Source: HGM04593 sp045634085 (lineage in GTDB: Bacteria > Bacteroidota > Bacteroidia > Bacteroidales > Bacteroidaceae). From it: 36,774 nt of DNA. Below, piece after piece: positions 17,593 through 26,665 of the stretch. The notes under the pieces were generated by a model that did no database searches, had not been told where the DNA came from, and saw only the letters and a list, made by a program, of their open reading frames with translations. Both the position numbers and the translations under genes were made by a program. Every line of letters begins with the position of its first letter. Position 1 is the stretch's first letter. The stretch covers positions 1 to 36,774 of the forward strand of contig JAZQZM010000032.1 of assembly GCA_045634085.1 (NCBI GenBank), read 5' to 3'.

Positions 17593-18624
17593 TTATCTTG
17601 GGTATTGCATGGTAACACAATGCAGTGAACCGTGCTGTTTAATCAATGCGCGGCAGTCGATACCGACAATGTCATATGCCGGAAAAGCCTTGCTCAGTGC
17701 AATGGCTGCGTTGCGGTCGTTCTCCTCCTGGGCATATGTGGGATATAACACGCAGTTGTTCATTATGAGGAAATTCGCGTATGTTGCAGGCAGACGTTCG
17801 CCGTCCTCGTCATGGATTGGTGCCGGAGAGGGCAGGGCAATCATGCGGTAAGGCTTGCCATCGGCAGTGCGCAATGCCGCAATCTCCTCCTCCATGGCAT
17901 GGAGGTCGGCATACTGGGCGTCATTCTCATCGGTACACTGCATATATACAATGGTGTCATTCGGCGCAAGACGTGCAACAGTATCGACATGGCCGTCGGT
18001 GTCATCACCTATAAGGTTGCCGTGGTTGAGCCACAGAACACGCTGGGCATGCAACATTTTCTTCAGACACTTCTCAATATCATCCTTTTCCATTGGCTGG
18101 TTGCGGTGCGGAGCAAGAAGACACTGGCTTGTTGTGAGTATCGTACCTTTGCCGTCGCTTTCAATCGAGCCTCCTTCAAGCACAAATGATGTACAATCCT
18201 CATATTCACCCTTTATAATGCCGGCATCGTAGAGTTTGCTGTTTATTGCATTGTCAAGCGATGCCTCGAACTTGCGTCCCCAACCATTGAAGCAGAAATC
18301 CACATAGTGGGGTACACTATCGCCAAGGATTGTTATGAAAGCGTGGTCGCGTGCCCATGTGTCATTTGTCTCACACTGGAACAGGATGATGTTTGACATG
18401 GTGGCGCCGCCATTCTCAAGGGTAGCGCGTACAGCCTTTATTTCGGGTGCAACCACCAGCAGCGGCAAGCGAGAACTTATGGCCTTGGCGAGTTCAATGT
18501 AGCACTCTTCAACCTCGGGCAACATGTAGTTCCAATCGGTCCCTTCATGTGGCCAGGTAAGCTGTACCATCTGCAGCCTGTGCCATTCGGCAGGCAAGTA
18601 TAATTGTCGTTTAGGCTGTTCCAT
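17593..18624 (-). CDS. aguA: Agmatine deiminase
   Basis: A peptidyl-arginine-deiminase-family enzyme of 343 aa that turns agmatine into N-carbamoylputrescine and ammonia. Signature segments: LPAEWHRLQMVQLTWPHEGTDW at the N-terminus, TNDTWARDHAF, VLEGGSIESDGKGTILTT, NHGNLIGDDTDGHVDTVARL, and the C-terminal nucleophile Cys336 in GSLHCVTMQ. The start ATG overlaps the stop of the DUF2148 gene (TAATG), and aguB follows within a few bases, so the three genes form a tight operon. Confidence 0.95.
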   Translation of the reverse strand: MEQPKRQLYLPAEWHRLQMVQLTWPHEGTDWNYMLPEVEECYIELAKAISSRLPLLVVAPEIKAVRATLENGGATMSNIILFQCETNDTWARDHAFITILGDSVPHYVDFCFNGWGRKFEASLDNAINSKLYDAGIIKGEYEDCTSFVLEGGSIESDGKGTILTTSQCLLAPHRNQPMEKDDIEKCLKKMLHAQRVLWLNHGNLIGDDTDGHVDTVARLAPNDTIVYMQCTDENDAQYADLHAMEEEIAALRTADGKPYRMIALPSPAPIHDEDGERLPATYANFLIMNNCVLYPTYAQEENDRNAAIALSKAFPAYDIVGIDCRALIKQHGSLHCVTMQYPR

Positions 18625-19163
18625 TACTGCTGCTGTACTTTACGTTTACGGTCGAAGAACGGGTTCTTTGAACTTGCACTCACCGGTATTCCTATTATAT
18701 AATTACATCCGGGCATCCAGCCGAGCTTCAGGGCTGCATAACCTACAGAGTACATCACGCGTGTGTCGAGTCTGAGGTCGGCTGCAGTAGCGCATGCCGA
18801 ACCCACAGCAATGCCCACATCAATTGTGTTCATTGCGCATGGAACTCCCTCGGTACGTTCGCCACAGGTTGGAAAACCGCAGTAACCGCAGTTCAGGCAC
18901 ATCGCCTCTTCACGCGAGCCGATGAGCAGCACGGCTTCTGCTGAAAGGATATTGTCGGCATCGCGCATCAAGCCGCCACGGCCCATATTTTCACCAATCT
19001 GGTGAAGAGCATTGCTCAGTGCGACAATGTCATCATCGGTAATCATTGAGATTTCTATAATATCCACACCCTTTGCCTTTGGGGCTGTGCGTGCTGCTGT
19101 CATCATCTGTTTTGCACACTCAATAACGTGCTGGTGACGTTCGTCTCTTTCATTGTATACCAT
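18624..19163 (-). CDS. DUF2148 ferredoxin-domain protein
   Basis: A 179-aa protein with a cysteine cluster Cys89-x2-Cys92-x2-Cys95-x4-Cys100 plus Cys109 (CLNCGYCGFPTC), typical of an iron-sulfur binding site. The rest matches the DUF2148 family (TAPKAKGVDIIEISMI; VGIAVGSACATAADLRLD; LGWMPGCNYIIGIP). The biochemical role is unknown; a redox or sensing protein is plausible but not shown. It is first in an operon with aguA (1-base overlap, TAATG) and aguB, an unexpected pairing with polyamine genes. An imperfect -7 box (TATCTTCG) lies 25 bases upstream on the minus strand at 19188-19195. Confidence 0.8.
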   Translation of the reverse strand: MVYNERDERHQHVIECAKQMMTAARTAPKAKGVDIIEISMITDDDIVALSNALHQIGENMGRGGLMRDADNILSAEAVLLIGSREEAMCLNCGYCGFPTCGERTEGVPCAMNTIDVGIAVGSACATAADLRLDTRVMYSVGYAALKLGWMPGCNYIIGIPVSASSKNPFFDRKRKVQQQ

Positions 19164-19334
19164 AGTATTTTTTATGAATAGTTTTTGCGAAGATAATCAA
19201 TATTTCATAAAACAAGCGACATGTTGCTTCAAATTTTATGAACTCTGCAATCTGTGCAACGTATCTTGCGGCTGCATCCGTAATTTGTCAAGAAAATTTC
19301 AAACGACAATGTTTGTTAAAATTATTCAATAAGG

Positions 19335-19365
19335 TTTGATAATTTTATGGATTCATATAAATTTG
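19335..19365 (+). promoter_or_regulatory. Consensus promoter of the M16 protease
   Basis: The -33 box TTTG (19335-19338) and -7 box TAAATTTG (19358-19365) are separated by 19 bases, an exact match to the Bacteroidota primary-sigma promoter. The -7 box ends 39 bases before the ATG at 19405. Confidence 0.78.
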
Positions 19366-19404
19366 CACTTAACACTTAAAAAATCCTTTTAAACCAATAA
19401 TATT

Positions 19405-22200
19405 ATGAAAAGATTCTTCCTTTCCTTGATGGCGATGATTGTCGCCGTCGTATCGTTCGGACAGACACAGTTGCCTGTTGACGAGAATGTAAGAATTGGC
19501 AAGCTCGAGAATGGCTTGACATACTACATCCGTCACAATGACAAGCCTGCCCAGCGTGCCGAGTTCTATCTGGCAACAAACGTGGGTGCTTTTCAGGAGG
19601 CTGATGACCAGGACGGTCTTGCGCACTTTCTTGAGCACATGTGTTTCAACGGAACAAAGAACTTCCCTGATAAATCCCTGCTTGAGTACCTGCGCAGCAT
19701 CGGTGCAGAGTTCGGCCGCAACATCAACGCCTCTACTGGCTTTGAGCAGACACAGTATATGCTCAACAACATCCCCATTGTGCGTGAGGGAATCATAGAC
19801 TCATGTCTGCTTGTCCTCCACGACTACTCGCACTATGTCACATGTGACCCCAATGAGATTGATGCCGAACGTGGTGTCATCATCGAGGAACGCCGTTCGC
19901 GTCGCGATGCCAACTGGAGAATGTTCGAGAAGTCATTGCCATACTATTTTGGTGATACACAGATGTCACGCCGTACACTAATTGGCGGTGAGGAACAGCT
20001 GAAGACATTCAAGCCCGAGAGTCTTGTCAACTTCTATCGTAAATGGTACAACCCCGACATGCAGGCAGTTATTGTCGTGGGCGATGTTGACGTAGACCAG
20101 ATTGAACAGAAAATCAAGAGTACTTTCGCTTCAATTCCCGCAGCAGCAACCCCAACTGTTAAGCCAATAGTCCCAATACCAGGCAATGCAGAACCTGTTG
20201 TTGCAGTGATAACCGACCCCGAGGCAAACTCTTCAATGGTTGAACTCCTGTGGAGAGGTGAAGCCATGCCTAAGGAACTTGCATCAACCGACGCTGCTTT
20301 TGTCCTTGATTTGGTAAAGGCGGTAATCAGCAATGTCTTCAACGAACGTATGGAGGCGATAACAGCTTCCCCTAATGCTCCATTCATTGGCGGCGGCTTG
20401 GGCATCGGTGCTCTTTGCGAGGGTTGCGATGCGCTACAGGCACAGCTGGTGTTCAAGGATGGCGATTATGAAAATGCCATGAAGGCGTTCTATACCGAGA
20501 TTGAGAGAATGCGCCGTTATGGTGTTACTGAAAGTGAACTTGAACGTGCAAAGACAAAACTTATAAGTGACGCCGAGAAGGCTGTAGAGGCTGCGACGAG
20601 CCGCAAGAATGCCGAGTTCGTATGGCCAATCCTCAGTCACTTCTTTCATAACAACTATCTGCTTTCGCCCGAGATAGAGCTTCAGATGACACAGGCCTTG
20701 TGTGCACAGTTGCCATCAATGGTGTTCCAGCAGATTATTTCACAGGCCATTACCGAGGAGAATTTTGTAGTGATATACAAGGCTCCTGCACGTGAGGGAC
20801 TTACACATCCGTCAGAAACGGAAATACTCTCTGTCATCAATGAGGTTAAGGCTGCTGAAGTTGCAGCTCCGGTAGAGGAGGGTGCAAGCGAGCCTCTGCT
20901 GGATGCCGAAGCCATTGTTCCGGGTACAGTCAAGAAAGAGAAGACCGGTGCCTATGGTTCTACCGAGTGGACACTGAGCAATGGTGTGAAGGTCGTGTTC
21001 ATGAACACTACCCTCAAGAATGACCAGGTTCTCTTTGAACTTGTAAAGAAGGGCGGATTGTCACTCATTGAAACAGCCGAACTTCCATCTTTCGACAGCA
21101 ATATATGGAGTCTCTATCTTCAGAACCGTGGTCTGTCCAAATTCGGAGGTGTACAGCTCAAGAAGATGCTGACCGGTAAGAACGTACATTGCGATATCGA
21201 AATAGGCGCTACAGAGCACACTATCGGCGGCGTAGCAACTCCAAAGGATATCGAGACAGCTATGCAGCTCATGTATTTGAATATCGTTGAGCCACGTTTT
21301 GACAACGAAGAGTTCCAGACTGGTATCAACCAGATTAAGGCAGTGCTCCCCAACCTTGAGAAACAGCCTATGCTCAAGTTCCAGAAGTATGCCAATGAGA
21401 CACTTTATGGAGGCAACCAGCGCCATCAGGTAATCAATTCCGAAATTGTAGAGAAGGCAAATGTCAATGATGTTGAAACCGTATACCGCCGTCTCTTCGG
21501 CGATGTAGCCGGCGCTACTCTCTATGTTGTGGGCAATATCGAGAAGGAGGCCCTGAAACCGTTGGTGGAGAAATATGTGGCTTCACTCCCCGGTGGCAAG
21601 AAGGGTGCAAAGGTAATTGACCGTAAAGATGACATTGTAAAAGGTGAGGTTGTAAAGGACTTCCCTGTTGAGATGGAGACTCCAAAGAGCACTGTACTTC
21701 AGGTGTATTCAGCCAAGATACCAAGTACTGTTGAAAATGAAGTTCTTCTTGATGTTGCAAAGCAGTATCTTGAGATGGTATACGTTGAGACCCTTCGTGA
21801 GAGTGAGGGCGGAACATACGGCGCTAGTGTAGCTTCGGTGTTGAAGCGTGAGCCGAAGGAACTGGCCATTATGCAGGTCGCATTCGAGACAAACCCCGAG
21901 AGTGCGAAGAAACTTACCGAGCTTGCGATAACCGGAGTCTACAGTCTTCTCGAGGATGGCATACCGGCCGACAAGCTCGACATGATTATCAAGAACATAA
22001 AGAAGAATGTTCCACAGAGAAGAATCGAGAACTCGTATTGGATGGCTAATCTTCAGAAGTTTGCCGAGCACGGTATTGACTATGACGCTGCATATGATGC
22101 CGCTGTCAACGCTGTCACTTCCGAGGCAGTCGTTGAACTCATGCAGGCTCTCCTTTCACAGGGCAATTATATACAGGTATCAATAAGTCCTGCCGAATAA
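19405..22200 (+). CDS. Secreted M16-family zinc metalloprotease
   Basis: A 931-aa pitrilysin-type peptidase. A signal peptide (MKRFFLSLMAMIVAVVSFGQ) with no lipobox precedes the catalytic domain. The inverted zinc motif HFLEH is at residues 74-78, and the third ligand is expected in NEIDAERGVIIEERRS about 75 residues later. An inactive second M16 domain occupies the C-terminal half, including the R/Y-type loop ESEGGTYGASV near residue 800, which helps bind substrate. It is likely periplasmic and degrades peptides. The length fits the long two-module class of Bacteroidota. It has its own consensus promoter and is followed by a terminator, so it is monocistronic. Confidence 0.93.
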   Translation: MKRFFLSLMAMIVAVVSFGQTQLPVDENVRIGKLENGLTYYIRHNDKPAQRAEFYLATNVGAFQEADDQDGLAHFLEHMCFNGTKNFPDKSLLEYLRSIGAEFGRNINASTGFEQTQYMLNNIPIVREGIIDSCLLVLHDYSHYVTCDPNEIDAERGVIIEERRSRRDANWRMFEKSLPYYFGDTQMSRRTLIGGEEQLKTFKPESLVNFYRKWYNPDMQAVIVVGDVDVDQIEQKIKSTFASIPAAATPTVKPIVPIPGNAEPVVAVITDPEANSSMVELLWRGEAMPKELASTDAAFVLDLVKAVISNVFNERMEAITASPNAPFIGGGLGIGALCEGCDALQAQLVFKDGDYENAMKAFYTEIERMRRYGVTESELERAKTKLISDAEKAVEAATSRKNAEFVWPILSHFFHNNYLLSPEIELQMTQALCAQLPSMVFQQIISQAITEENFVVIYKAPAREGLTHPSETEILSVINEVKAAEVAAPVEEGASEPLLDAEAIVPGTVKKEKTGAYGSTEWTLSNGVKVVFMNTTLKNDQVLFELVKKGGLSLIETAELPSFDSNIWSLYLQNRGLSKFGGVQLKKMLTGKNVHCDIEIGATEHTIGGVATPKDIETAMQLMYLNIVEPRFDNEEFQTGINQIKAVLPNLEKQPMLKFQKYANETLYGGNQRHQVINSEIVEKANVNDVETVYRRLFGDVAGATLYVVGNIEKEALKPLVEKYVASLPGGKKGAKVIDRKDDIVKGEVVKDFPVEMETPKSTVLQVYSAKIPSTVENEVLLDVAKQYLEMVYVETLRESEGGTYGASVASVLKREPKELAIMQVAFETNPESAKKLTELAITGVYSLLEDGIPADKLDMIIKNIKKNVPQRRIENSYWMANLQKFAEHGIDYDAAYDAAVNAVTSEAVVELMQALLSQGNYIQVSISPAE

Positions 22201-22224
22201 CAGGTATTTATACCGTTATGGTAA

Positions 22225-22260
22225 GTGAGGGTGGTTTTTGTGAGCCACCCTCACGTTTTT
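22225..22260 (+). terminator. Intrinsic terminator of the M16 protease gene
   Basis: A 10-bp perfect stem (22225-22234, GTGAGGGTGG; 22245-22254) with a 10-nt loop is followed by GTTTTTG. It starts 25 nt after the protease stop codon. Confidence 0.87.
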
Positions 22261-22309
22261 GTTATAAAAGTCAAAAGGCGAAAAACATGCCACTTCTTAC
22301 ATGTGTCCG

Positions 22310-22341
22310 TTTCCGTGTCTCCCTCTTTTTTTGTAACTTTG
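22310..22341 (+). promoter_or_regulatory. Promoter of the phospholipase-D-family gene
   Basis: TAACTTTG at 22334-22341 matches TAnnTTTG; a weak -33 element TTTC (22310-22313) sits 20 bases upstream. The ATG at 22369 is 27 bases after the -7 box, so earlier in-frame ATGs (22225) that precede the promoter are rejected. A purine-rich AAAGGAG is at 22349-22355. Confidence 0.58.
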
Positions 22342-22368
22342 CGTCGCAAAAGGAGTAAGCCCATAATA

Positions 22369-23622
22369 ATGACAAAAAAAACACCATATATCACATTCTT
22401 GCTGGCATTGCTATGCATGACATCATGCAGCAGTTTTGTGGCTATCGAACGTTGCAGATACGAAAGTTCCGATTCTGCATTCATATCATACATAAAAGAT
22501 GAGAATATCCCTTACACAAGGAACAACCGCATAGACATTCTCAACGGCGCACATGTAAAATTCGACAGTCTGTTGGCCGATATTGCTAAGGCCAAACACC
22601 ACATCCATCTTGAGTATTTCAACTTCCGCAACGACTCAATCAACAAAGTTATCATTGAAGCCCTTGCAAGAAAAGCAAAGGAAGGTGTTGAGGTTCGTGC
22701 CATGTTCGACGCATTCGGTAATATGTCGAATGACAGCCCACTCAAGAAGAAGGACCTTGAAGCTATACGTGCACAAGGTATTGAAATAATCAAATTTGAC
22801 CCGATAAGATTTCCATGGGTCAACCATATGCCTTCGCGTGACCACCGCAAGATTGTTGTCATCGACGGTAGCATAGGTTACACGGGGGGTATCAATGTCG
22901 CCGACTACTATCTTCAGGGACTTAAAGGGATAGGCGAGTGGCGCGACATGCATGCAAAGATTACCGGTGAGGCTGTGAATGACCTCCAGAAGATATTCCT
23001 TGATATGTGGGAAGCGGAGTGCGGAGAACATATTGAGGGCGAAGCGTACTATCCGGTACACGGCGAGAACGGCGGCTGCGATGTTGCCGTTGTTGACCGT
23101 TGTCCGCGCAAAACCCCCAAACGCATGCGTCGTGCATATGCAAATGCCATAAATTCGGCAAAAGACAGCATAATTCTTATAAACCCATATTTCCTGCCCA
23201 CTCCAATTGTACGCAAGGCAATTGAAAAAGCCATTGACGACGGCGTGAAAGTGACAATCATTTTGTCCGAGAAAAGCGATATACCGTCGATTCCGGAAGG
23301 TGTATGGAGGGTAGGGTATCAGCTGATGAAGCGCGGAGCCGAGGTATACATGTATACAGGTGGTTTCAACCACTCAAAGGTAATGTGTGTCGACGGCAAA
23401 TTCTGCACAATAGGTTCGGCCAATCTCAACAGCCGCAGTCTCATGTATGACTACGAAACGAATATCTTTATTTTCGGCAAGGAAGACACCGATGAACTGC
23501 AACATTATATTGAACTTGACAAACAGCAGAGCTACAAGCTTACGAAAGAGATATACAAGAAACGTTCACTTTGGAAACGCTTCAATGGCTGGCTCATATC
23601 CCTTGTAACAGCCTTTACATGA
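22369..23622 (+). CDS. Phospholipase D / cardiolipin-synthase-family lipoprotein
   Basis: 417 aa starting MTKKTPYITFLLALLCMTSC, a lipoprotein signal with Cys20 in the lipobox. Two HKD motifs are intact: His159-Lys161-Asp166 (DHRKIVVIDGSIGYTGGIN) and His335-Lys337-Asp342 (HSKVMCVDGKFCTIGSANLNSRS). The layout matches bacterial cardiolipin synthases (ClsA/ClsB-like), whose active site joins phosphatidyl groups, but it lacks their usual N-terminal transmembrane pair and instead has a lipid anchor. A phosphatidyltransferase or phospholipase facing the periplasm is the best guess. No neighbour sharpens the substrate. Confidence 0.9.
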   Translation: MTKKTPYITFLLALLCMTSCSSFVAIERCRYESSDSAFISYIKDENIPYTRNNRIDILNGAHVKFDSLLADIAKAKHHIHLEYFNFRNDSINKVIIEALARKAKEGVEVRAMFDAFGNMSNDSPLKKKDLEAIRAQGIEIIKFDPIRFPWVNHMPSRDHRKIVVIDGSIGYTGGINVADYYLQGLKGIGEWRDMHAKITGEAVNDLQKIFLDMWEAECGEHIEGEAYYPVHGENGGCDVAVVDRCPRKTPKRMRRAYANAINSAKDSIILINPYFLPTPIVRKAIEKAIDDGVKVTIILSEKSDIPSIPEGVWRVGYQLMKRGAEVYMYTGGFNHSKVMCVDGKFCTIGSANLNSRSLMYDYETNIFIFGKEDTDELQHYIELDKQQSYKLTKEIYKKRSLWKRFNGWLISLVTAFT

Positions 23623-23653
23623 TATAAAGCAAAAGGCACTCGCCGAAAAATAT

Positions 23654-23680
23654 CCAAGCAAGCTTGGCTTTATTTTGCTC
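23654..23680 (+). terminator. Possible weak terminator after the PLD gene
   Basis: CCAAGC (23654-23659) and GCTTGG (23662-23667) form a short hairpin, followed by CTTTATTTTGC. The stem is only 5-6 bp, and it overlaps the promoter region of the next gene, so this is a weak call. Confidence 0.35.
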
Positions 23681-23689
23681 GTTTGTTGC

Positions 23690-23697
23690 TATATTTG
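23690..23697 (+). promoter_or_regulatory. -7 promoter box of the RyR-domain channel gene
   Basis: TATATTTG matches TAnnTTTG. The expected -33 position holds only a poor TTGG (23664-23667, 22 bases away). The box ends 37 bases before the ATG at 23735 and only 7 before the ATG at 23705, so it supports the later start. Confidence 0.5.
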
Positions 23698-23734
23698 CAG
23701 GTAAGTGATTCTACAATATAAATATAGAAAAGTC

Positions 23735-26353
23735 ATGTCTTTGGGGGTCAGAATATTACGTTCAATTGAAAAACATATCGACAAGGTTGCGATTCTGTTC
23801 GCTGTGGTAACAATACCTTTGCTGATATTGTGCGATGACAAAGGTGCTGTTTCTGTTGTGAAATACATTTCCGGTATACTTGGACTCATGTATGCCTTGA
23901 TGTTTTTCTATTTATGGTTTTTCAAAAGAGTGGATTTCGACCGTTATCTGGTGCAAAGCAACTACCTAATAAAGGTCATTTGCATTGTATTGTTGATGCC
24001 GGCAACGGCAACAATACTATGGCCGCTACTTTCTTATGCCAAAATAATCGATACTGTCGATGCAAACCGCATTGTCGCTATCAATTCAAATAAAGACAAT
24101 AGTGAAGAAGACAGCGCTGGAATATTCTGGTCTGTATATTATCATTTCATAGATCCCGGTAACCAGCACATGGCGACTGGAAAGTGGGAACGTCTTGGGG
24201 TGGCTACTGTAGCATTGGCCGGCGTTTTCCTGATGAACGGTCTGCTTGTGTCATCCGTCATCGGTTGGATTGACCGCAGGAAGGAGTTGTGGCGAAAAGG
24301 TGGAATAAAATATTCAAGCCGCGATTTGGGTACACAGCATCATTATGTCATTATTGGTGCAAGCAATGGTATTTTTGGCATAATAAGAACCATCTTTGGG
24401 CTCGACAACGAAGACGGGAACAATGATTTGCATAAAAGACCTTACCTGATAATACAGACAGCACGGGACGTTGAAGTGTTCAGACGCGAACTCTTTTCGG
24501 AACTGAGTGAGGAACTGCAGCAGAAAGTCATCATTTGTTATGGTAACAGAACATCCGAAGGTGACCTGGAGGCGCTTTTGTTGGAACATGCTCAGGAGGT
24601 GTATATTCTTGGCGAAAACATTGACGAGAACGATGCAGAGTCGTACCACGACACAATGAACATGGTATGCGTCAAGAATATCGGCAAGAACATCGCAGGT
24701 GTTGACCGGTTTTTCCGTGAGAATGAAAATAATATTGACAAGCGTCTGGTGTGCCGTGTGATGTTCGAGTATCAGGCCACATTCAATGTACTGCAGACAA
24801 CGGATATCAATCACGACAAAATCAATTTCTCTCCGTTCAATTACTACGAAATGTGGGCACAGAAGATACTGGTTCGTCAGGAGCTGATGTCCAGAAATGG
24901 AGAAGAGTGGTGTCCCCTTGAACATTTTGAGAAAATAAGCCTAAGGAACAAGAATGCCTACATGCCAATTGACGGATACGAAGGCATAAAAAGTACCGAC
25001 GATTCCTTTGTACATTTTGTTGTTGTGGGAATGTCTCGCATGGGCGTGGCATTAGCAATTGAGGTCGCCCACCTGGCACACTATCCCAATTTCGATACAA
25101 AAGGCAAACGTACCAGGATTACTTTTATCGACCCATCCATGGAACAGGAAATGAATTTCTTCAAAGGACGTTTTAAAGAGATGTTTGCTGTAGCACGCCA
25201 GCGATATGTAAGAAGAATGCACGGCGACATATACAACGACCTCAAAAGATATCCGTGGAAAAATCCGCTTGTAGACAATGGTTCAAAGAGTGCATATAGC
25301 GCTGAGAGTCTCGGTGGCGAATTTGTTGACATAGAATGGGAATTCATAAACGGTTCATTGGAGAATCCATGTGTGCAGGAATATCTTGTACATGCAGCGG
25401 AGAATGAAAACGCAAAGCTGACGATTGCGGTATGTCTGCCTAACAACAGTCAGGCGGTTGCTAGCGCGGCGTATATTGACGACAAGGTATATGCGGCACG
25501 TTCGCTGCAGCAGGTGTTGGTGTATCAGAAGCTGAATAATGAACTCATAAACCAGATAAACGAAAACAAGCGCTACAACAATCGTCTTAGAGCATTCGGC
25601 ATGGCAAATGAGTTCTACGAGTCCTCTTTGGTTGAGATTGATGATTACATTGGAAAATTGATTGACAATACTTATAACCAAGGACAGAACAGCCTTGTGG
25701 ACTCCATGATTGCAAGGATGAAGAGAAGCGATGAGACCATTGAGATTGTTAAAGAACTTTGTCCCTCATACACTATTCTCGACACGGCACAACGTGAATA
25801 TGTAAAGAAAGAATGGAAAAAGTGGCTTAAAGACAATCCGTGTTCCAACGACAATTGGAGGAAAAACAAGATGCAGAAGCATATCGAAATAGACAAGTTG
25901 TTGGGTAACGTTCAGGATGTCAGAATAGATGAATCGGAAAGTGCCAAAATGTGGTCTACTCATTACAATGTAAATACCATGTGGACCAAGTTCCGTAGTG
26001 TTTCCACTAATGACGGGCAGCCGTTCAATCCACTGAACGACGTCGAATTTGACCAATCCGCCCTTGAAGAGCTTGCAAGGGTAGAGCACAACCGTTGGTG
26101 TGTTGAACGTTTGCTGATGCGATATCGTCCATTGACCGCGGCTGAACAGAAGAGTGCCAAGATGCATAAACTCCTTTCCTCAGAAGTTCAAAAGGAGCTT
26201 TTGAAAGAACGTTTTGCCCATCTTGACATATGCTCCAATGAGAGGCTCAGGGAAATCGATGTTACAGCCCCGAGTAATGACATCGAACTGACCAGAATCC
26301 TCCCTGCCACATACCGTAAGTATATAAAAGACTGCATGTGCAAGAAAGAGTGA
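23735..26353 (+). CDS. CASTOR/POLLUX-like channel protein with two Rossmann domains and a RyR domain
   Basis: 872 aa from MSLGVRILRS. Hydrophobic segments at about 18-33, 43-63, 77-100 and 155-178 suggest four membrane helices. Before the last one lies WSVYYHFIDPGNQ (about 132-144), which resembles the pore loop (ADSGN-type) of plant CASTOR/POLLUX/DMI1 channels. Next comes VIIGASNGIFGII (205-217), a nucleotide-binding loop, then GNRTSEGDLEALLLEHAQEVYIL, like their RCK domain. A second Rossmann loop, VVVGMSRMGVAL (429-440), follows. The C-terminus has ELARVEHNRWCVERLL (779-794), the signature of the RyR (ryanodine receptor repeat) domain. This suggests a cation channel gated by a bound nucleotide or similar ligand; ion and ligand are inferred, not shown. 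It is a single-gene unit with its own promoter and terminator. Confidence 0.78.
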   Translation: MSLGVRILRSIEKHIDKVAILFAVVTIPLLILCDDKGAVSVVKYISGILGLMYALMFFYLWFFKRVDFDRYLVQSNYLIKVICIVLLMPATATILWPLLSYAKIIDTVDANRIVAINSNKDNSEEDSAGIFWSVYYHFIDPGNQHMATGKWERLGVATVALAGVFLMNGLLVSSVIGWIDRRKELWRKGGIKYSSRDLGTQHHYVIIGASNGIFGIIRTIFGLDNEDGNNDLHKRPYLIIQTARDVEVFRRELFSELSEELQQKVIICYGNRTSEGDLEALLLEHAQEVYILGENIDENDAESYHDTMNMVCVKNIGKNIAGVDRFFRENENNIDKRLVCRVMFEYQATFNVLQTTDINHDKINFSPFNYYEMWAQKILVRQELMSRNGEEWCPLEHFEKISLRNKNAYMPIDGYEGIKSTDDSFVHFVVVGMSRMGVALAIEVAHLAHYPNFDTKGKRTRITFIDPSMEQEMNFFKGRFKEMFAVARQRYVRRMHGDIYNDLKRYPWKNPLVDNGSKSAYSAESLGGEFVDIEWEFINGSLENPCVQEYLVHAAENENAKLTIAVCLPNNSQAVASAAYIDDKVYAARSLQQVLVYQKLNNELINQINENKRYNNRLRAFGMANEFYESSLVEIDDYIGKLIDNTYNQGQNSLVDSMIARMKRSDETIEIVKELCPSYTILDTAQREYVKKEWKKWLKDNPCSNDNWRKNKMQKHIEIDKLLGNVQDVRIDESESAKMWSTHYNVNTMWTKFRSVSTNDGQPFNPLNDVEFDQSALEELARVEHNRWCVERLLMRYRPLTAAEQKSAKMHKLLSSEVQKELLKERFAHLDICSNERLREIDVTAPSNDIELTRILPATYRKYIKDCMCKKE

Positions 26354-26410
26354 CAGAATAAGGTCCACCAGCAAACTCTGATTGGATTCAATATCTATAA
26401 CTGTTATAAA

Positions 26411-26446
26411 ATAAATTATCCCGGTGCCAGCACCGGGATAATTTAT
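26411..26446. terminator. Terminator between the channel gene and the winged-helix gene
   Basis: A perfect 16-bp stem (26411-26426 and 26431-26446) with loop CCAG sits between convergent genes. The AT-rich base of the stem on both sides supplies the U-tract in either direction. Confidence 0.78.
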
Positions 26447-26467
26447 ATCAACCATTCAAGGCTTCAA

Positions 26468-26665
26468 TTACTTGAGAACGAAGATTTCCTCCTCACCAGT
26501 AACGCAAGAGAAGATTTTGTCCTCGCGGAGCAACCAACCCAAACCAAGGTAGAGCTCTTTCTCCTTCAACTTAGCCTTTGTCTTAATCTCTTTCAAAGTG
26601 AGACCTTCAGTCTCGTTCAAAGCAGTCCAAATGCGGCCTGCAAATGCACCAGCATTCTCAATCAT
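26468..26665 (-). CDS. Small winged-helix protein (DUF2582-like)
   Basis: A 65-aa protein. The pattern AGRIWTALNETEGLTLKEIKTKAKLKEKELYLGLGWLLREDKIFSC is that of the short winged helix-turn-helix proteins common in Bacteroidales: helix, helix-turn-helix (residues about 21-45), then a wing with a GWL(L/A)REDKI signature. It probably binds nucleic acid, but its targets are unknown. A consensus promoter at 26789-26819 implies a 5' leader of roughly 110 bases. It is convergent with the channel gene. Confidence 0.85.
   Translation of the reverse strand: MIENAGAFAGRIWTALNETEGLTLKEIKTKAKLKEKELYLGLGWLLREDKIFSCVTGEEEIFVLK

Noticed and set aside
22636..23373. 245-codon minus-strand frame inside the PLD gene
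   Set aside because: Antisense to intact HKD motifs; no promoter or family pattern.
23705..23734. Earlier ATG for the channel gene
   Set aside because: It lies only 7 bases after the -7 box, so the transcript would barely include it.
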